From contig CM035423.1 of assembly GCA_020310875.1 (NCBI GenBank), forward strand, positions 123,703,664-123,767,663: a stretch of DNA of 64,000 nt, in the 5' to 3' direction. This stretch comes from Ceratopteris richardii (Eukaryota > Streptophyta > Polypodiopsida > Polypodiales > Pteridaceae). This document shows positions 1 through 11,530 of the stretch, in pieces. Made by a program: the position numbers and the translations under genes. The notes below the pieces were generated by a model. That model was not told where the DNA came from and ran no database searches. It was given only the letters and a program-made list of their open reading frames with translations. Positions within the stretch are counted from its first letter, which is position 1. Each line of letters opens with the position of its first letter.

Positions 1-674
1 GCATAATTAGCTTGAGAGGTACTAGCCTCTTCTTCATGCTTCTTGCTTTTACCTTTATCCTTAGTTTTATTCTTATTTATATAAAGGGTAGAAGATTGGT
101 TACCTCTAGAGTTGTCACCATTTTTGCTCAGCTTTGTCTCATGGGTGAAGAGTTGCCCCATCAAGGTGTTGATGTTAGGTATTTGCATATCCATGTAGAG
201 GTCCATTGTTGTGGTGAAGGATTCCCACTTGTCATCAGCCTTAATTCCATTAATGATCTACCTCACTATGTGTTCTTCTTCTATCTCCTCTCCAATTCTT
301 GCAAGTTGATCATCCACATCTTTCATCTTGGTTACATAATCAGTCACTCCTTGCTTTGGTTGTTTCTTTACAGTTGTAAATTCCATTCACAACTGATTTT
401 TCCTAGCTCTTGTATTTGATGAGAAACATGATGAAAGAACTTCCGAAGTCTCTTGGGAGGTCTTGCAATTTCTAACATGTGGTACCAAGAAATCAAAGAT
501 TGAGTTTAGTAGATATGACCTAGCAAGAGCATCCTTTGCACACCATGTGGTCAACCTTTCTTGCTCTTCCCTTGTAGGTTGTCGCTTGCTCCTGAAGAAT
601 GGCATCTCTTCATCTCTCAGATGTATCCATATAGACTTCTCCCTTGAAGGTAGGCTTGCATCGTGAGTGACCAT
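1..674 (-). pseudogene. gag: C1 copia Gag, fragment
   Basis: The minus strand encodes a copia Gag-like protein. The open part at 387-674 contains NCKTSQETSEVLSSCFSSNT, nearly matching the C3 Gag at 26,650-26,762. Continuing to position 1 is the serine- and lysine-rich region before the zinc knuckle, interrupted by stops. Gag would form the cytoplasmic virus-like particle. This copy is broken and incomplete because the window starts inside it. Confidence 0.75.
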
Positions 675-743
675 GCTGAGTAGTTGTAACTATCCAATTT
701 GTCAATGAAGGATGGAAATCTATCTCCTATCTTGATTGTTGTT

Positions 744-755
744 GCTCTAATACCA
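744..755 (-). other. C1 primer binding site (initiator tRNA-Met)
   Basis: On the minus strand the sequence reads TGGTATTAGAGC, one base from the TGGTATCAGAGC used by plant copia elements to prime on initiator tRNA-Met. It sits one base inside the LTR end at 757. This fixes the element's orientation as minus. Confidence 0.85.
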
Positions 756-756
756 C

Positions 757-1761
757 TGTTAGAGGAGATGGTGGATAGTCACAAGAGATGAAGTGGTGTT
801 GCTAGATCCTGCTTCACACTTGCTAAGAATGATGGCTGGAGAGTGTAGTGGGCCTCATTAGCTTTCTAATGAACACAAATAGTCATATATGGTGCTTGGA
901 AGATGATCCACTAATTGATGGATCAAAACAGATAGGTAGGAAGTTAATCCATGAACAGAAAACTTAATATTTTTGTTCTTACACATGTTGAATTTTTGAA
1001 CAATTCTCTGAGCACAACAGCAATTGACTTCATTCCTTTTAGGGAAATCTAATTAACTTAGTAAGATATCAATCATGAGTGATTTCATAAAAAATGATGG
1101 ACTACATGTAGAGAAAGATGTTTAGAAAATCATGGCTTCATCTTGACATTCATGGGTTGCAATAGTTATTAGACTAGTGAGCAAAGATACATTAATATCT
1201 CATGATCTGAGAACCAATGCTAATGAAACTTTGTAGTTATATAATAGAAATTATGCTTAATCTAACATGCTTTAAAACATGGCAAATGATCAAATACACA
1301 CTGAGAACAAGCTCTGAGAAGATCATTGTTCCGATGGAGTTACAAGAGAGAAGTGAAATAAGAATGTAATAATCCCATATGTATTATAACATGTACAAAT
1401 ACAATGTCATTGGCAATCCTACATTGCTCAGTGTGTGAGAGGTGAATGAGCTATGAGATAAGCTCCCACTTCACAATGAATGTCGTTCAAAATGATCTCC
1501 AAGGCTCGAGATACACGTGGGTCTTCATGATCCTCTTCTTATAGTCAGGCTTGGAGCCAAGATTCCCTCATCACGCAACAACCAAATGATTCGTGATTTT
1601 AGAGCTTCCTAAATCCATGTGGATGTAATCCACTTTTACAAGGATAAATTTGAAGAATTTTACAAGAGATTGATCATATGAAGCCTTGCATAAGTTATGC
1701 CAATAAATCAAGCATATGCTAATTATCCAAGTATGTGGGCTTGGGTTTAACTGCATCAACA
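757..1761 (-). repeat. C1 5' LTR
   Basis: The boundaries are set by the TG...CA ends (plus-strand TGTTAGAGGAG at 757, ATCAACA ending at 1,761), by adjacency to the primer site, and by alignment to the 1,045-bp LTR of C3 (27,021-28,065). The mate LTR is outside the window, so insertion age cannot be read. Confidence 0.8.
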
Positions 1762-2330
1762 ATGCTACCATCATCATTGTGCTTTACCTTGTAAAACCAC
1801 CTATAGCCTATGAGTTTTTGTCCTTTTGGCAATGGATTTAGTTTCCATGTTTCATTTCCATAAAGTGCAACCATCTCCTCATCCATAGCTTTCTCCCAAC
1901 CTACATTTTGAATTGAATCTTCAAAACAAGAAGGTTCAACATATTATATTACATTGGTCATGTAGGCACAATCACAAGCCCCATGTTACTATCAGACATC
2001 AATTGTTGCACTGAATTCTGCATCCTCCCAGATCATCTTAGTCTGGGGTCACTTCTTCTTGTTGTATCATCTACATATGCCTTTCTTACTCTTGGAGTCT
2101 TCATAGAGGGCAATCCAAGTTCCTCATCAAGGATCTTTTCTAAACCACTTAATTCTCCATCCATGTCTTCAAAACCTATGGATGTTTTATTACTAGTAAA
2201 AACCTTTTCTTTACCTTTCTTGAATGTAGCTGATGAATTTGTTGGATTGAAATTTCCATGCAATCTTTCACTCCATGGGTGTGATTTAGAACTATTTCTT
2301 GGTGACACATCAGGTCCACTCATAACTTGA
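1762..2330 (-). pseudogene. pol: C2 integrase-RT linker and start of reverse transcriptase
   Basis: Reading the minus strand, 2,323-2,033 gives a charged, serine-rich linker ending in a DDTTRRSDPRL stretch, as found between copia integrase and RT. Below it the pattern W-x2-AM-x2-E-x2-AL...W-x-L-x2-LP-x-G...IGYRW-x-YKVK is the start of copia RT. It ends abruptly at the C1 LTR, before the catalytic YVDD motif. Non-functional. Confidence 0.75.
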
Positions 2331-2399
2331 GGTTCTCCACTTTATTTTTTAGCATTTCCTTTTTCATTTGAGGCAAGATTAAGTTCTTCTTTGCCATCT

Positions 2400-3215
2400 G
2401 CATAGAATCTTGATAGTTCATAAAAAACTACATCTCTGCTTACCTTCACTTGTCGTATGAGTGGGTTGTAACATTTTCATCCCTTTTCTCAAGGGAATAC
2501 CCAATGAAGATACATTTTTCTACTTTTGGGTCAAGTTTCATCCTCAACTCATCTCTAACATGTACATATGCAATACAACCAAATACTTTCATATGCGATA
2601 AGTTTGTCTTTTTACCTATAAACTTCTCTTAAGATGTAGCTTGATGTACAACAATAGTTCTAGTTCTATTCATGATGTGTATAGTAGTGTGCACTACTTC
2701 TATCCAATAACAATGAGGCATATTTTTCTCAATCATCAAGGCTCTTGCTATTTCTATAATATGTCTATTTTTGCATCCAGCAACACCATTCTATTATGGT
2801 GTGTACTTGCATGAAAATTGCCTTTCAATTACATGACTTTTAAGAAAACTATTGAACTTATTTGACATGCATTCACCTCCTCCATTAGGTCTTAATGTCT
2901 AAATATACTTCTATGTCTGCTTTCCCACCATAACCATGAAATTTTGAGAGTGAATAAATAGCTCCCTCTTCTCTTTCATGAAGTATACCCATACCTTTTA
3001 TGTATGGTCATCAATGAAAGTGACATAGAACATGTAGCCTCCCATAGATGTGGTATTTGTGGGACCCCAAACATCTATATGTACTATTTCTAACATTTCT
3101 CACTAACATGCTTGTCATGTGGAAATGATTCCCTTCATTTTTTACCAAATTGACATGCTTCACATACCTTCTATGTCTTTGCAACCTTGAAATTTGGAAG
3201 TCTGTTGACAAGCTC
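2400..3215 (-). pseudogene. pol: C2 integrase, degraded
   Basis: The minus strand carries remnants of copia integrase. A histidine/cysteine-rich zinc region (3,211-3,110; RHRRYVKHVNLVKNEG) is followed by a stretch resembling VWGPTNTTSMGGYMFYVTFID around the first catalytic aspartate, and later a piece like the usual YTPQQNGVAERKNR segment near 2,760-2,820. Several frameshifts and stops separate these parts, so no active enzyme is possible. Confidence 0.7.
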
Positions 3216-3392
3216 CTTTGACTGAATCAACTTCAGCCTTTGCAAGTTTGCATCTCCAATTTGCTTATGCCAAATCTCTATGTCAGCAATTACACCTTCA
3301 CTTTTTCAAACATGGCCACATTCATTTCACGAATTTTGACATTCAAGGTGAACATCCTACCCACTTTGTTTCTGTTGGCAATCAAGCTTCCA

Positions 3393-3680
3393 TTATGTTT
3401 TCTTTGTTATATTCCAAACATGTAGTACATTAAAAAGATGTTTTACCTTCCCATCCTCCATGGATAGTGCTATATTTCTTGTATGCTTGATATGATGTGA
3501 TGTATCATCAACTATTTCAACAAGTCCAAGAATAAAAAAAATTTTGCAAGCTACTAAACCATTCTTCATGGCTGGACATGTGATTTGAGGCACCTCAATC
3601 AACATACCACACATTACCATTGGATTTTTAAACATCGACAGATATTGTATTCACTATGTGATGTTGGACCATGAATAGAT
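3393..3680 (-). pseudogene. pol: C2 retropepsin region
   Basis: The segment 3,635-3,393 on the minus strand contains DDTSHHIKHTRNIALSMEDG followed by a FNVLHV-like strand, typical of the flap and core of copia protease. The preceding YVD-x-GASNH active-site region is out of frame with it. It lies between Gag and integrase, as expected. Confidence 0.65.
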
Positions 3681-3699
3681 TCTCCAAATCATCTGCACT

Positions 3700-4330
3700 T
3701 GTGGATCCATAGTTATTTTATTGATTTCTACTATTTTGATTCTTCAATGTGCAATCATGTTCAAAGTGACTAGGTTTACCACGATTCAAGCATCCCTTAC
3801 TATCATTACCCGAATCATTTCTTTGGAAATTTCTATGGCCTCTTTGGCTCCCCTTGCCTCAAAACTATCATCTACGTCGTGCATGATTATGTTGTTGACC
3901 GTTGTCCTTATTACTATTTCCTCTTCCACTTCCTCGACATCTTCCTCTTCTAGAGTAGAATACCTACTCATAACAAACTTTTCCTTGGGAGTTGAGTCTT
4001 CACCAAGGTTCTTTTCTTCAATTATCATTTGGCATCTTGTATGTGCCCAATCATGCTATTGTGTATGCTACCACATATCCAATATATTACCTTCTTTGAT
4101 CCTTGATTTCACTCTTCATATGCTCTTAACTAGTTTTGAGTCTAATTCCTTTCTGGTAATTGTGGAGCGTTTTCATTCTCTCCTTCCATGTACTTCCAGT
4201 AGCCTTTTCCCATCAAGAAATTCTTCATTCTAAATATCCAAGCGTGAGAGTTGGTCTTGTCCAAATTATTCCTTATAGGTTGACTCATTCCATCATTATT
4301 TTCCATTTTTTGCAACAATTCATAATGCTA
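3700..4330 (-). pseudogene. gag: C2 copia Gag
   Basis: From about 4,320 downward the minus strand reads LDKTNSHAWIFRMKNFLMGK, a typical plant copia Gag opening. Near 3,770-3,815 is a zinc knuckle of the form C-x3-GKPSHFEHDC in which the second cysteine of C-x2-C is replaced. An acidic and serine-rich segment lies between. Stops interrupt the frame. The long plus-strand reading here is an antisense shadow. Confidence 0.65.
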
Positions 4331-4591
4331 AAAAAATAGTAGAAATAGCACTTTTTCTTGAATACTCTCACACTTACTTCATAGTTTGATCTCAAAAAAA
4401 CATAGTTTTCGTGTACCAACAATACATCAAATCGTTTGAAATCCTAGATCTTGAATATTTCAGAGATGCCAAACAGAATGCAAGTTACAATTTTGTAGCA
4501 ATCTCAGATCATTGTTAAGTGCATGTTCTCCACACCTTCTCACATACTCTTTAGTGTCGGCCTTCTCTAGAAGCTCTCTACAACCATACTC

Positions 4592-4603
4592 ACTCTAATA
4601 CCA
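4592..4603 (-). other. C2 primer binding site (initiator tRNA-Met)
   Basis: The minus strand reads TGGTATTAGAGT directly inside the LTR end at 4,604. It is close to the TGGTATCAGAGC tRNA-Met primer sequence of plant copia elements. Confidence 0.8.
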
Positions 4604-4962
4604 TGTCAAGAGAAAGGAGATAAGGAAGATAGCTCTCACACACTCTCACACACAAAGAGAGGAGCACACACAGATTGAGGCAAGGAAGAATGATCTTCTT
4701 CTTGTTCTTCTATTAGATAAAAACAATATACAAGAATGAACTAATGCAACAATACAACTAGTACAATATATAAAGAACATTCCATAAAGAAAATCCTAAT
4801 TTTCTCAAATGAGTGAGTTAGCAAGAAAACAAATGTGCCATCACTTTGGATAGATAAATCTAGTACAACTCATGAAAAGTGTCCTTGACATGTATCCGCG
4901 TAACCACGAAAAATTGTATGTGTCATCTTCAATCATCACATGTTGAGCTTGATATCTCAACA
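4604..4962 (-). repeat. C2 5' LTR
   Basis: A 359-bp segment with terminal TGT...ACA (plus strand TGTCAAGAG at 4,604; ATCTCAACA ending at 4,962) next to the primer site. The base composition is AT-rich. The mate LTR is not in the window, so the right end was set from the terminal dinucleotide rule alone. Confidence 0.65.
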
Positions 4963-5635
4963 ATAAAAATGAAGACTTTCTTCCACATGCATGCATGAGA
5001 ATGGTGCCTCATATGCCATATTGAAGAAAGGGTTAAAGTGCAAAAGAGTGTCGTGTGTCCATCTATCAAGCTCACATGTAGGACATTCAAAGGCCATAAA
5101 GATCAATTTAGAGCATCCATCACCTTGAAGGAAATTCTTGGTTGCATTGGTGTTCATTTTATGAAAACAACTATTGCAAAAGGAAGCAAAGAAGAAGAAA
5201 ATTTTTGAAGAAACACTTTGGAGAGAAGAAGGGCCCCAATACTTTTTCAATATGGGCCATGAAGAGAGTGCCAAACCTCTTAGAACACGCCTATCTTCAT
5301 TGGAAAGAGATTTGGGACAAAGAGGCTTCAACATGAGAAAATGTGTCTATTTTCTTATCACTTCATGTATAATTTTGCTTGTCAATTGAGATTTTATGTA
5401 TTTCCACTCCATTTTTGTAAAGGCCAAGGATATCTTGAGCCTTTTGAGTGTTTTATTGATCATCTATAATTTTTAGGATTTCTTAAAACACATTTTGGTA
5501 GTTGAATAAGCCTTAGGACTATTTTCAAGTGTGTTTTTTCCAAAACTTGTGTCAAAACACCAAATCCAAAGGTATAAAAGACAACTTGTAAGTAAATTTT
5601 GGAATGCAAGTAAGTGTATAAAGACCAGAAGATTA
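4963..5635. other. Unassigned sequence between C2 and D
   Basis: There is no confident gene. A minus-strand open stretch (5,334-4,957) encodes a cysteine-, histidine- and phenylalanine-rich peptide with C-x2-C and H-x-C spacings. It might be a decayed zinc-binding region of a LINE, but no diagnostic motif is present. The rest is AT-rich and featureless. Confidence 0.4.
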
Positions 5636-5905
5636 CTCAAGTTTTAATTGATGGAGGATCTGGTGTGAATATTGCAACAGCCGCGCTTTGCAAGAAATTG
5701 GGTTGGACCCAAATTGAACCTGTACAATTTTTTTTTTTTTGCGAATGGCAAACCAATCCTGAGTCCATCCGGTGGGACTAGTACGTAATATTCCTATTAC
5801 CTTGTAGGGAACCACATTTAAAATGACTTTTGTAGTCCTAGACTTACCAGAATCCAGCCTCGACTACAACTTACTCTTTGGTCGACCATGGTTAAAGCAA
5901 GCCAA
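5636..5905 (+). pseudogene. pol: D retropepsin remnant
   Basis: The first frame reads QVLIDGGSGVNIATAALCKK, with the active-site triplet in the form D-G-G within a V-L-I-D-G-G-S-G-x-N-I motif seen in plant Ty3 proteases. After a T-rich run and a frameshift, another frame gives a LFGRPWL segment near 5,875-5,890, equivalent to the conserved ILGRPW strand. The two halves are not in one frame. Confidence 0.7.
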
Positions 5906-5907
5906 AG

Positions 5908-8900
5908 TTGTACAGGATAGCTCAGGAGTTAATTTTCAAAGACAATCACCGGAAATATGCAGTTGCACTGGATGCTTTGCAACCCTGTGATTTACATGCA
6001 CGTCCATATGTAGCAGAGCCAGTCCATATGTTGGATGGGTTATCTGATGATGAGGAAGAGGCTTTCCTCAAGACCAATAAGGACCTTATTCCATTAGGTA
6101 CTGTCGATTTACAGGCGGTAGTAGATAACTGGAGTCCGACAGCTTGTACGATTGTACCAGTGACCGAAGATGCAGAAGCAGATGATAGTGACGTTATGGA
6201 TGAAGCAACCTTACATCAACTCTTGCAGCCAGCTGATGATTTGGTACAACCTCGACAATTTTATGTACCGGAAGATCAATTAGTAACGTACAATTCGGGT
6301 GACATGGTCAACCTACGACTAGTTAAGATTAAGGCAGGATTAGCAGAGAAATTCCAAGATGAGTTGGTACAACTTCTTTGTGAATTCTCAGATGTTTTCG
6401 CTTGGGACTACCGAGACATGAAGGGCCTTGACCCACGGATTTATCAACATAGAGTGGTACTCAAACTCGATGTGAGGCCTATCAAACAACCTAGTTATAG
6501 GATGAATCCTAATTATGCGGCACAGGTGAAGGCTGAACTTGATCGTTTATTGAAGGTGGGATTTATTGTGCCAATTGAGCATGCGGAATGGATATCTCCA
6601 ATAGTCATCATCCCAAAGAAAAATAAATAGTTACGTATCTGTGTCGACTACTGGAAACTCAATGCAGCCACCGTACCCGATCTGTTCCCTCTCCCTTTTC
6701 TGGACATGATGCTCGACAGGGTAGCAGGACACGAAATGTATTCTTTCCTGGATGGCTACAGTGGATATAATCAAGTGAGGATGGCCGAACAGGACATACC
6801 GAAGACAGATTTTATCATGAACTAGGGTGTCTATGCTTGCACCGTAATGTGGTTCAATTTACGAAATGCCTCGAGTACATTCCAAAGATGTATGCAGGAA
6901 GTCTTTTCACCCTACTTGACCACGTTTACGCAAGTATATTTGGATGGTTTCTCCTTATTTGGAGCCACTTCAGCGCACCTGTATCATTTACGGTGCTGCT
7001 TTCAAAAATGCAGAGAGTATCAATTATGTTTGAATCCTACCAAATCCGTCTTTGCGGTCTCCTGTGGTAAACTGCTTGGCCATATCATTTCTAAACACGG
7101 AATATAGGTGGATCCGGATAAAGTAGCCGCCGTGTTGGAGGCACCAGTACCAAAGACGTCGAAAGAAGTTATGCGTTTTCTTGGCCAAATCCGGTGGCAT
7201 GGCAGCCATTTACGGTGGTTAGCTCATTTAGCGACACCACTTAATCGGCTTATGACCAGCGCTCCGCAGAAGTATGAATGGACTCAGGAGTACCAAAGTG
7301 CATTTGATCGGTTGAAGGTCTTATTGATGCAGGCACCAATCCTGCAACAACCTGATTGGGAAAGACCGTTTCATGTCTTCGTGGACGCGCCAGATAGTGC
7401 GATTGGTAGTGTCCTCATGCAACAAATTGATAAATGGTTTCGGCTTGTGTATTATGCGAGCCGCCGATTAGCTCGTGCGGAGAAAAATTACTCTGTGATA
7501 GAACGAGAATGTCTTGGATTGGTTTACTCTGTGAAGAAGTTCCGGCATTACTTACTGGGCCGTAAATTTACTTTCCACGTGGATCATGTTGCACTAGTGT
7601 ACTTGGTTTGGCAGCAACATTTAGGTGGTAGATTGGCCAGATGGGTTTTACTATTACAGGAGTTCGATTATGAAGTTATTCATCGACCCGGCACAACACA
7701 TGCCTTGGTGGATTTTCTATCTCGACTAGATTCCGGTGAGTCTCCGGTAGGGGTTGATGACACTACACTGGCCATTTACGTTGCGGAGACAACTTCTGAA
7801 GACTCTGCAGACCATCCTATTGCTACTACATACTATGATACATTATTGACTTTCCTCACTGACGGCTGTCTCCCTCCTAATACTCCCACTACTCTACGTC
7901 GGAAAATTGCAGTCTACAGTCGACGATTCCGGTTGATTGTGGGTCAACTGTATTACTTAGATCATACTAGTGTTCTCCTTCGATGCATTCCTCCACATGA
8001 AGCGGAATCAGTTATTGCTATGGCTCATTCCTTACCCTCTGAAGGACACTTTGTAGCTGATCTTACTCACTGGAAAATTTTGCACAATGGGCTATGGTGG
8101 CCTACAATGTACAGAGATGTGGTTCAGTTTTTGCAGCAGTGTGATGTCTGTCAACAGTCTGGACAACCTTTGCAGCGATACCTCTTTCCCCTTCAACCAG
8201 TTCTACCTTTGGAACCCTTTCACAAGTGGGGTCTAGATTTTATTGGTCCAATAACACCACCAGCGACCCTCACCAACAATCCATACATATTGACTTGTAC
8301 AGATTATGCCACTAGGTGGGTGGAAGCTTGGGCTTTACGGTCTGCCACAGCTGTTTCGGTGGCAAAATGTTTGATGAAGGATGTCTTTCCGCATTATGGA
8401 TTACCTCTGGAGCTCGTGACGGACCAAGGAACACATTTTGCCAACAACTTAATGCAAGTGTTGACTCAAACTTTTCAGATTATGCATAAATTCAGCTCAC
8501 CGTACTATCCATGTGCTAATGGTCTAGCTGAAAGTACCAATAAGACTTTGTTGAATATGCTCCGCAAATTGATTTTGGAATGTCCAGAATGTTGGGATCA
8601 ACTCTTACCTGCAGTATTATGGGCATACCGGACCACCTACAAAGTAGCAACCGGAACAACTCCGTTTAAACTTGCTTACGGTATAGAAGCTATTGCCCCA
8701 ATGGAAGTAGTGATACCGAGTCTGCGTGTTGCCTTAGCTCAAAAATTGTTGCCGGAAGAATCTTTGCCATTTCGGTTGGATATGCTCAGATCATTGGATG
8801 AACACCATTGGGAAAGCTTCATGACTCTCCAGGAAGTTTAGCTTCGTCAAGCCCGTACTCATGACCGCTTCCTAAAAACCCTTGTCTTTACGGTTGATCA

Positions 8901-9096
8901 ACTTGTTTTATTTTATAATGCTAAAGCCAATCACGCTGCTGAAAAATTTAAATTATGGTGGTTCAGTCCATACCGGATCGCTGAACAAGTGGGACCAGCA
9001 ACTTCTCGGTTGGTGACCTTAATAGGTGTTCTCTTGCTAAAAGTGATTAATGGTTCTAAGATTCGCCCATATCACCAGCCGTTTGATAACCGTTGA
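5908..9096 (+). pseudogene. pol: D reverse transcriptase, RNase H and integrase
   Basis: RT begins around 6,340 (DVFAWDYRDMKGLDP) and is cut by a stop at 6,628; the frame moves several times to 7,107. The usual YxDD catalytic motif reads YLDG (about 6,940), losing the second aspartate. RNase H (7,370-7,740) keeps DHVALVYL, and the chromatin-proximal motif VIHRPGTTHALVDFLSRL is present. Integrase has one H2C2 zinc module (H...H...CDVC, about 8,025-8,150) and a full D,D,E set (GLDFIGP, DQGTHF, LAESTNK). A stop at 8,839 separates the C-terminal part, which ends at 9,096. Unlike element A, the integrase zinc module is single. Confidence 0.85.
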
Positions 9097-9407
9097 CATG
9101 TACTTAGTCTTTTTCGTGTGTCACTTGTTTTTTTTTTATCCTCGTATTTCGGTTGACCACTCACTGTAATTTCCTTGTTTTGGTATCTAACTATGATTAA
9201 TCGCCGCCCGGTGTTACTGTTTCTGATCATGCATGCATGCCGTAATCATGAAGGATTGCTCGCCAATACTGTGCGATGATTAGGGTTTTTGCCACGTGAT
9301 GTTGTCCGTGCTCTTACTTAATCGTGTTCTTTCCACTGATAATCGCTATTGTGCTTGTGTGATTGTGTGCCCTTTGTATTCTATATTCTCGTGTTTACTT
9401 GTGCGCC
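9097..9407 (+). other. D spacer between pol and accessory frame
   Basis: A pyrimidine-rich 311-bp stretch with no open frame. It occupies the place where env-like genes of retroelements have an intergenic spacer or splice acceptor. No convincing acceptor is visible close to the ATG at 9,408. Confidence 0.5.
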
Positions 9408-11489
9408 ATGGAAGCACTCGTGAATGTCGCCACCTTTTGTGCAGGCCTCACTCCAGAAGTGAGTGAGTATTTGCACACCTGTGGTCTGTTGGCCTTCGCT
9501 GAATTGCCTTGGCATTTAGTGGAGTGTCAACCATTCCATGCGTAGATCATTTCTGCCATCGCCGCCACACCTGCTACTGAGCAATGTTGGCCCATTGCAT
9601 GTTTACCATCTCATGTCGTTATTACTTTAGCTACATTTGCTGAAGCTTTTTGACTTCCTCAGGAAGGATTGGAGAATGGTCCCCTTCTTTCCGTAGCCAC
9701 CATGCAAGAATTGTTCCCTTGACACTCATCTAATGAGTATGCCATTTTGTGTAGACCTGAACGAGAGCGTACAGCTCTATAGTTTTTAGTAGCCACCCTA
9801 AATTTACAAAAACGCACATATGGTATTGCCCGCCCATTCTATTCGATGATAGATACCGCTTCCCATGAGTCTATCAATTTCGCCTCCTATTTTCGGCGCA
9901 TTCACTGTGAATGTGTAGCGGTTATCAAACAAGTCACTAAGGGTGACCTTCCTTGTTCCCGTTTACCCCACATCCTTACTTTCCTCTTTCCGGTGCTCCA
10001 AGCTGTGCAACCACCTCTAACTGCCCCCTTCTTGTTACATGAAGAATCTACTCAAATGCTCGAGGATGAGGAAGATGATGATGAAGATATGCTTCAACTT
10101 CTTCGTCGAAAACGCAGATGCGTTAGCCCCTCTGAAAGTCAAGTGCAGGGATCAACTACTGGTCATGATACTGACGTCTTCCACGACACGGCCACATCTC
10201 TTCATGTTGAATCCTCCATTCCCTCTTCTCCCCTCCACCAGCAGAAACATGGTGCACACCTGGAAGAATCCGAAGAGGTATCTTCCCAGGCAGATTCTCA
10301 TTAGCAGGATGAGAACACTGTGCAAGAAATTGTCGCCGAAATCATCACAGAAGTGATTGCCAATGCTGAGGTCTTGCTCGACAAAGCTGAGGCGACAAAT
10401 CAGAATACGATCGGAATAGTCCTTGTGCAGAATCCTCTCATTTCCCTTCCTCCGCCCCTTAACTCTGTTGAGCCCGTTGTAGTGCCTACTAGTGCCATCG
10501 CCAATGACATTCCTGAAGCACCTACTCCTCCATCCTCTTCTCCCGACTACTCTCCACCACCCTCCCCTCATCTTTTCTAAGCCTCTTCATCCCAACCACT
10601 TCCTACTCTTCCTCCTCCAATTCCGATGTTTAATGAACTGGAATCTATGGGTCGCCTCCTGATCCTATTTTCTCAGCAATTACCTCTTCAAATGAAGCTG
10701 GCAACCAAGAATATCGAGCATGAATTGCAAGGCAAAGTAGACGTGCTGGAAGCCGACATTGCTCCGTTGCACGAAGAAGCAAATGCGGTCAAGGCAGAGA
10801 ACCATGCCCTGCAGGTTCAACTTCAACAACTTCAAGCTTAATTAACGGATAAGGATAACCTGCTTGCTCAGCGCGACACTAAAATCCTTACTCTAAAGCA
10901 AGAACTTACAGACAAGACAGATGCCATGACTGCTTTAGGAAATGAGCTTCATCGTACCCGAGATACCCTCACTGTGTTAGAAGAAGCTTCACAATCACTT
11001 GCGGCCAATGTGCTTAAAGCAGAAGCCGAGTTACATAATGTCACTGAAAGATTGTTTCAGAGAGATCAAGAGTTTACGGAGGAGATCGCTAAGTATCTAT
11101 GGTTAAAGAAGGAGATGGAAGGAATCATGAAAGAAAGGGATGCATATTATAAAACAATTCAATGTCAAGCTCAGGAGCTGGAACGCAGAGAAAAGCAGCT
11201 AGGCGCTCAAGCAGAGAGATTATCCAGAGTTGATGATCAAATTGCTGATATGAAGGTCAACAGAGATGCTGCGTTAGCTAACGACTCCTATTTACAAGAA
11301 GCATTTTTGCAAATGCAGATCGTCGCACTAATGAGTCAAGTTATTGCGGCTAGTTCAGTCAGAACTGACGCACAATTGATGGAGCCAGACACATTGAAGA
11401 TTATGCTGGATTCCCTGAAACAAAAGATCATCCGAACATTTAAATTAGCTAGAACTATGTATATACAAGGCATAGTTGATGAGCCTTAA
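9408..11489 (+). pseudogene. D accessory protein (env position), coiled-coil C-terminus, broken
   Basis: One frame runs from ATG 9,408 to 11,489 with seven in-frame stops (among them 9,543, 10,302, 10,578 and 10,839). The product would be about 690 residues: an N-terminal hydrophobic, probably globular part, a very acidic block (EDEEDDDEDM, about 10,060-10,090), a proline/serine-rich stretch, and a long heptad-like coiled coil (10,630-11,400) rich in E, Q, K and L. That domain order resembles ORF3 of elements A and B, but I see no clear sequence identity. No signal peptide or membrane anchor is evident, so an envelope role is not supported. I do not recognise the family. Confidence 0.6.
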
Positions 11490-11530
11490 TTTTGTTTTCT
11501 TTGCAGGTTCGAGTCCACCGTGCGTGCCAG

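Larger units (their letters stand above)
1..1761 (-). mobile_element. Ty1/copia element C1 (5' part: LTR and gag; runs off left edge)
   Basis: The minus-strand order from the right is a 1,005-bp LTR (757-1761), a primer site complementary to initiator tRNA-Met (744-755), and then gag sequence to the window edge. C1 is the same family as C3 at 22,925-28,065: LTR ends (TGTTRGAGGAG...CAACA) and gag sequence both match. The LTR abuts RT-coding sequence of another copia element at 1,762, so C1 appears inserted into C2. The rest of C1, its 3' LTR and its left target duplication lie outside the window. Confidence 0.85.
1762..4962 (-). mobile_element. Ty1/copia element C2, truncated by C1
   Basis: The minus-strand order is LTR (4604-4962), tRNA-Met primer site, Gag with zinc knuckle, protease, integrase, and the start of RT. 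It stops at 1,762, where the C1 LTR begins. The rest of RT, RNase H and the 3' LTR would lie left of C1, beyond the window. All reading frames are broken. C2 is a different family from C1/C3, with a short 359-bp LTR and different Gag. Confidence 0.8.
5636..11489 (+). mobile_element. Ty3/gypsy element D: protease, pol and accessory frame, decayed
   Basis: Plus-strand remains of a Ty3 element in order: retropepsin (5,636-5,905), RT, RNase H and integrase (5,908-9,096), then a second coding region (9,408-11,489). No gag or 5' LTR is seen, so the 5' end is truncated near 5,636. Several stops and frameshifts plus loss of an RT catalytic residue show it is dead. A coding region between integrase and the 3' end parallels elements A and B, although no sequence similarity was seen by eye. 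Confidence 0.8.

Noticed and set aside
3721-4233. Plus-strand 170-codon frame rich in serine and leucine
   Set aside because: Antisense to the C2 Gag, which has recognisable Gag sequence on the minus strand.
10152-10571. Minus-strand 139-codon arginine/glycine-rich frame
   Set aside because: Antisense to the proline-rich part of the D accessory frame.
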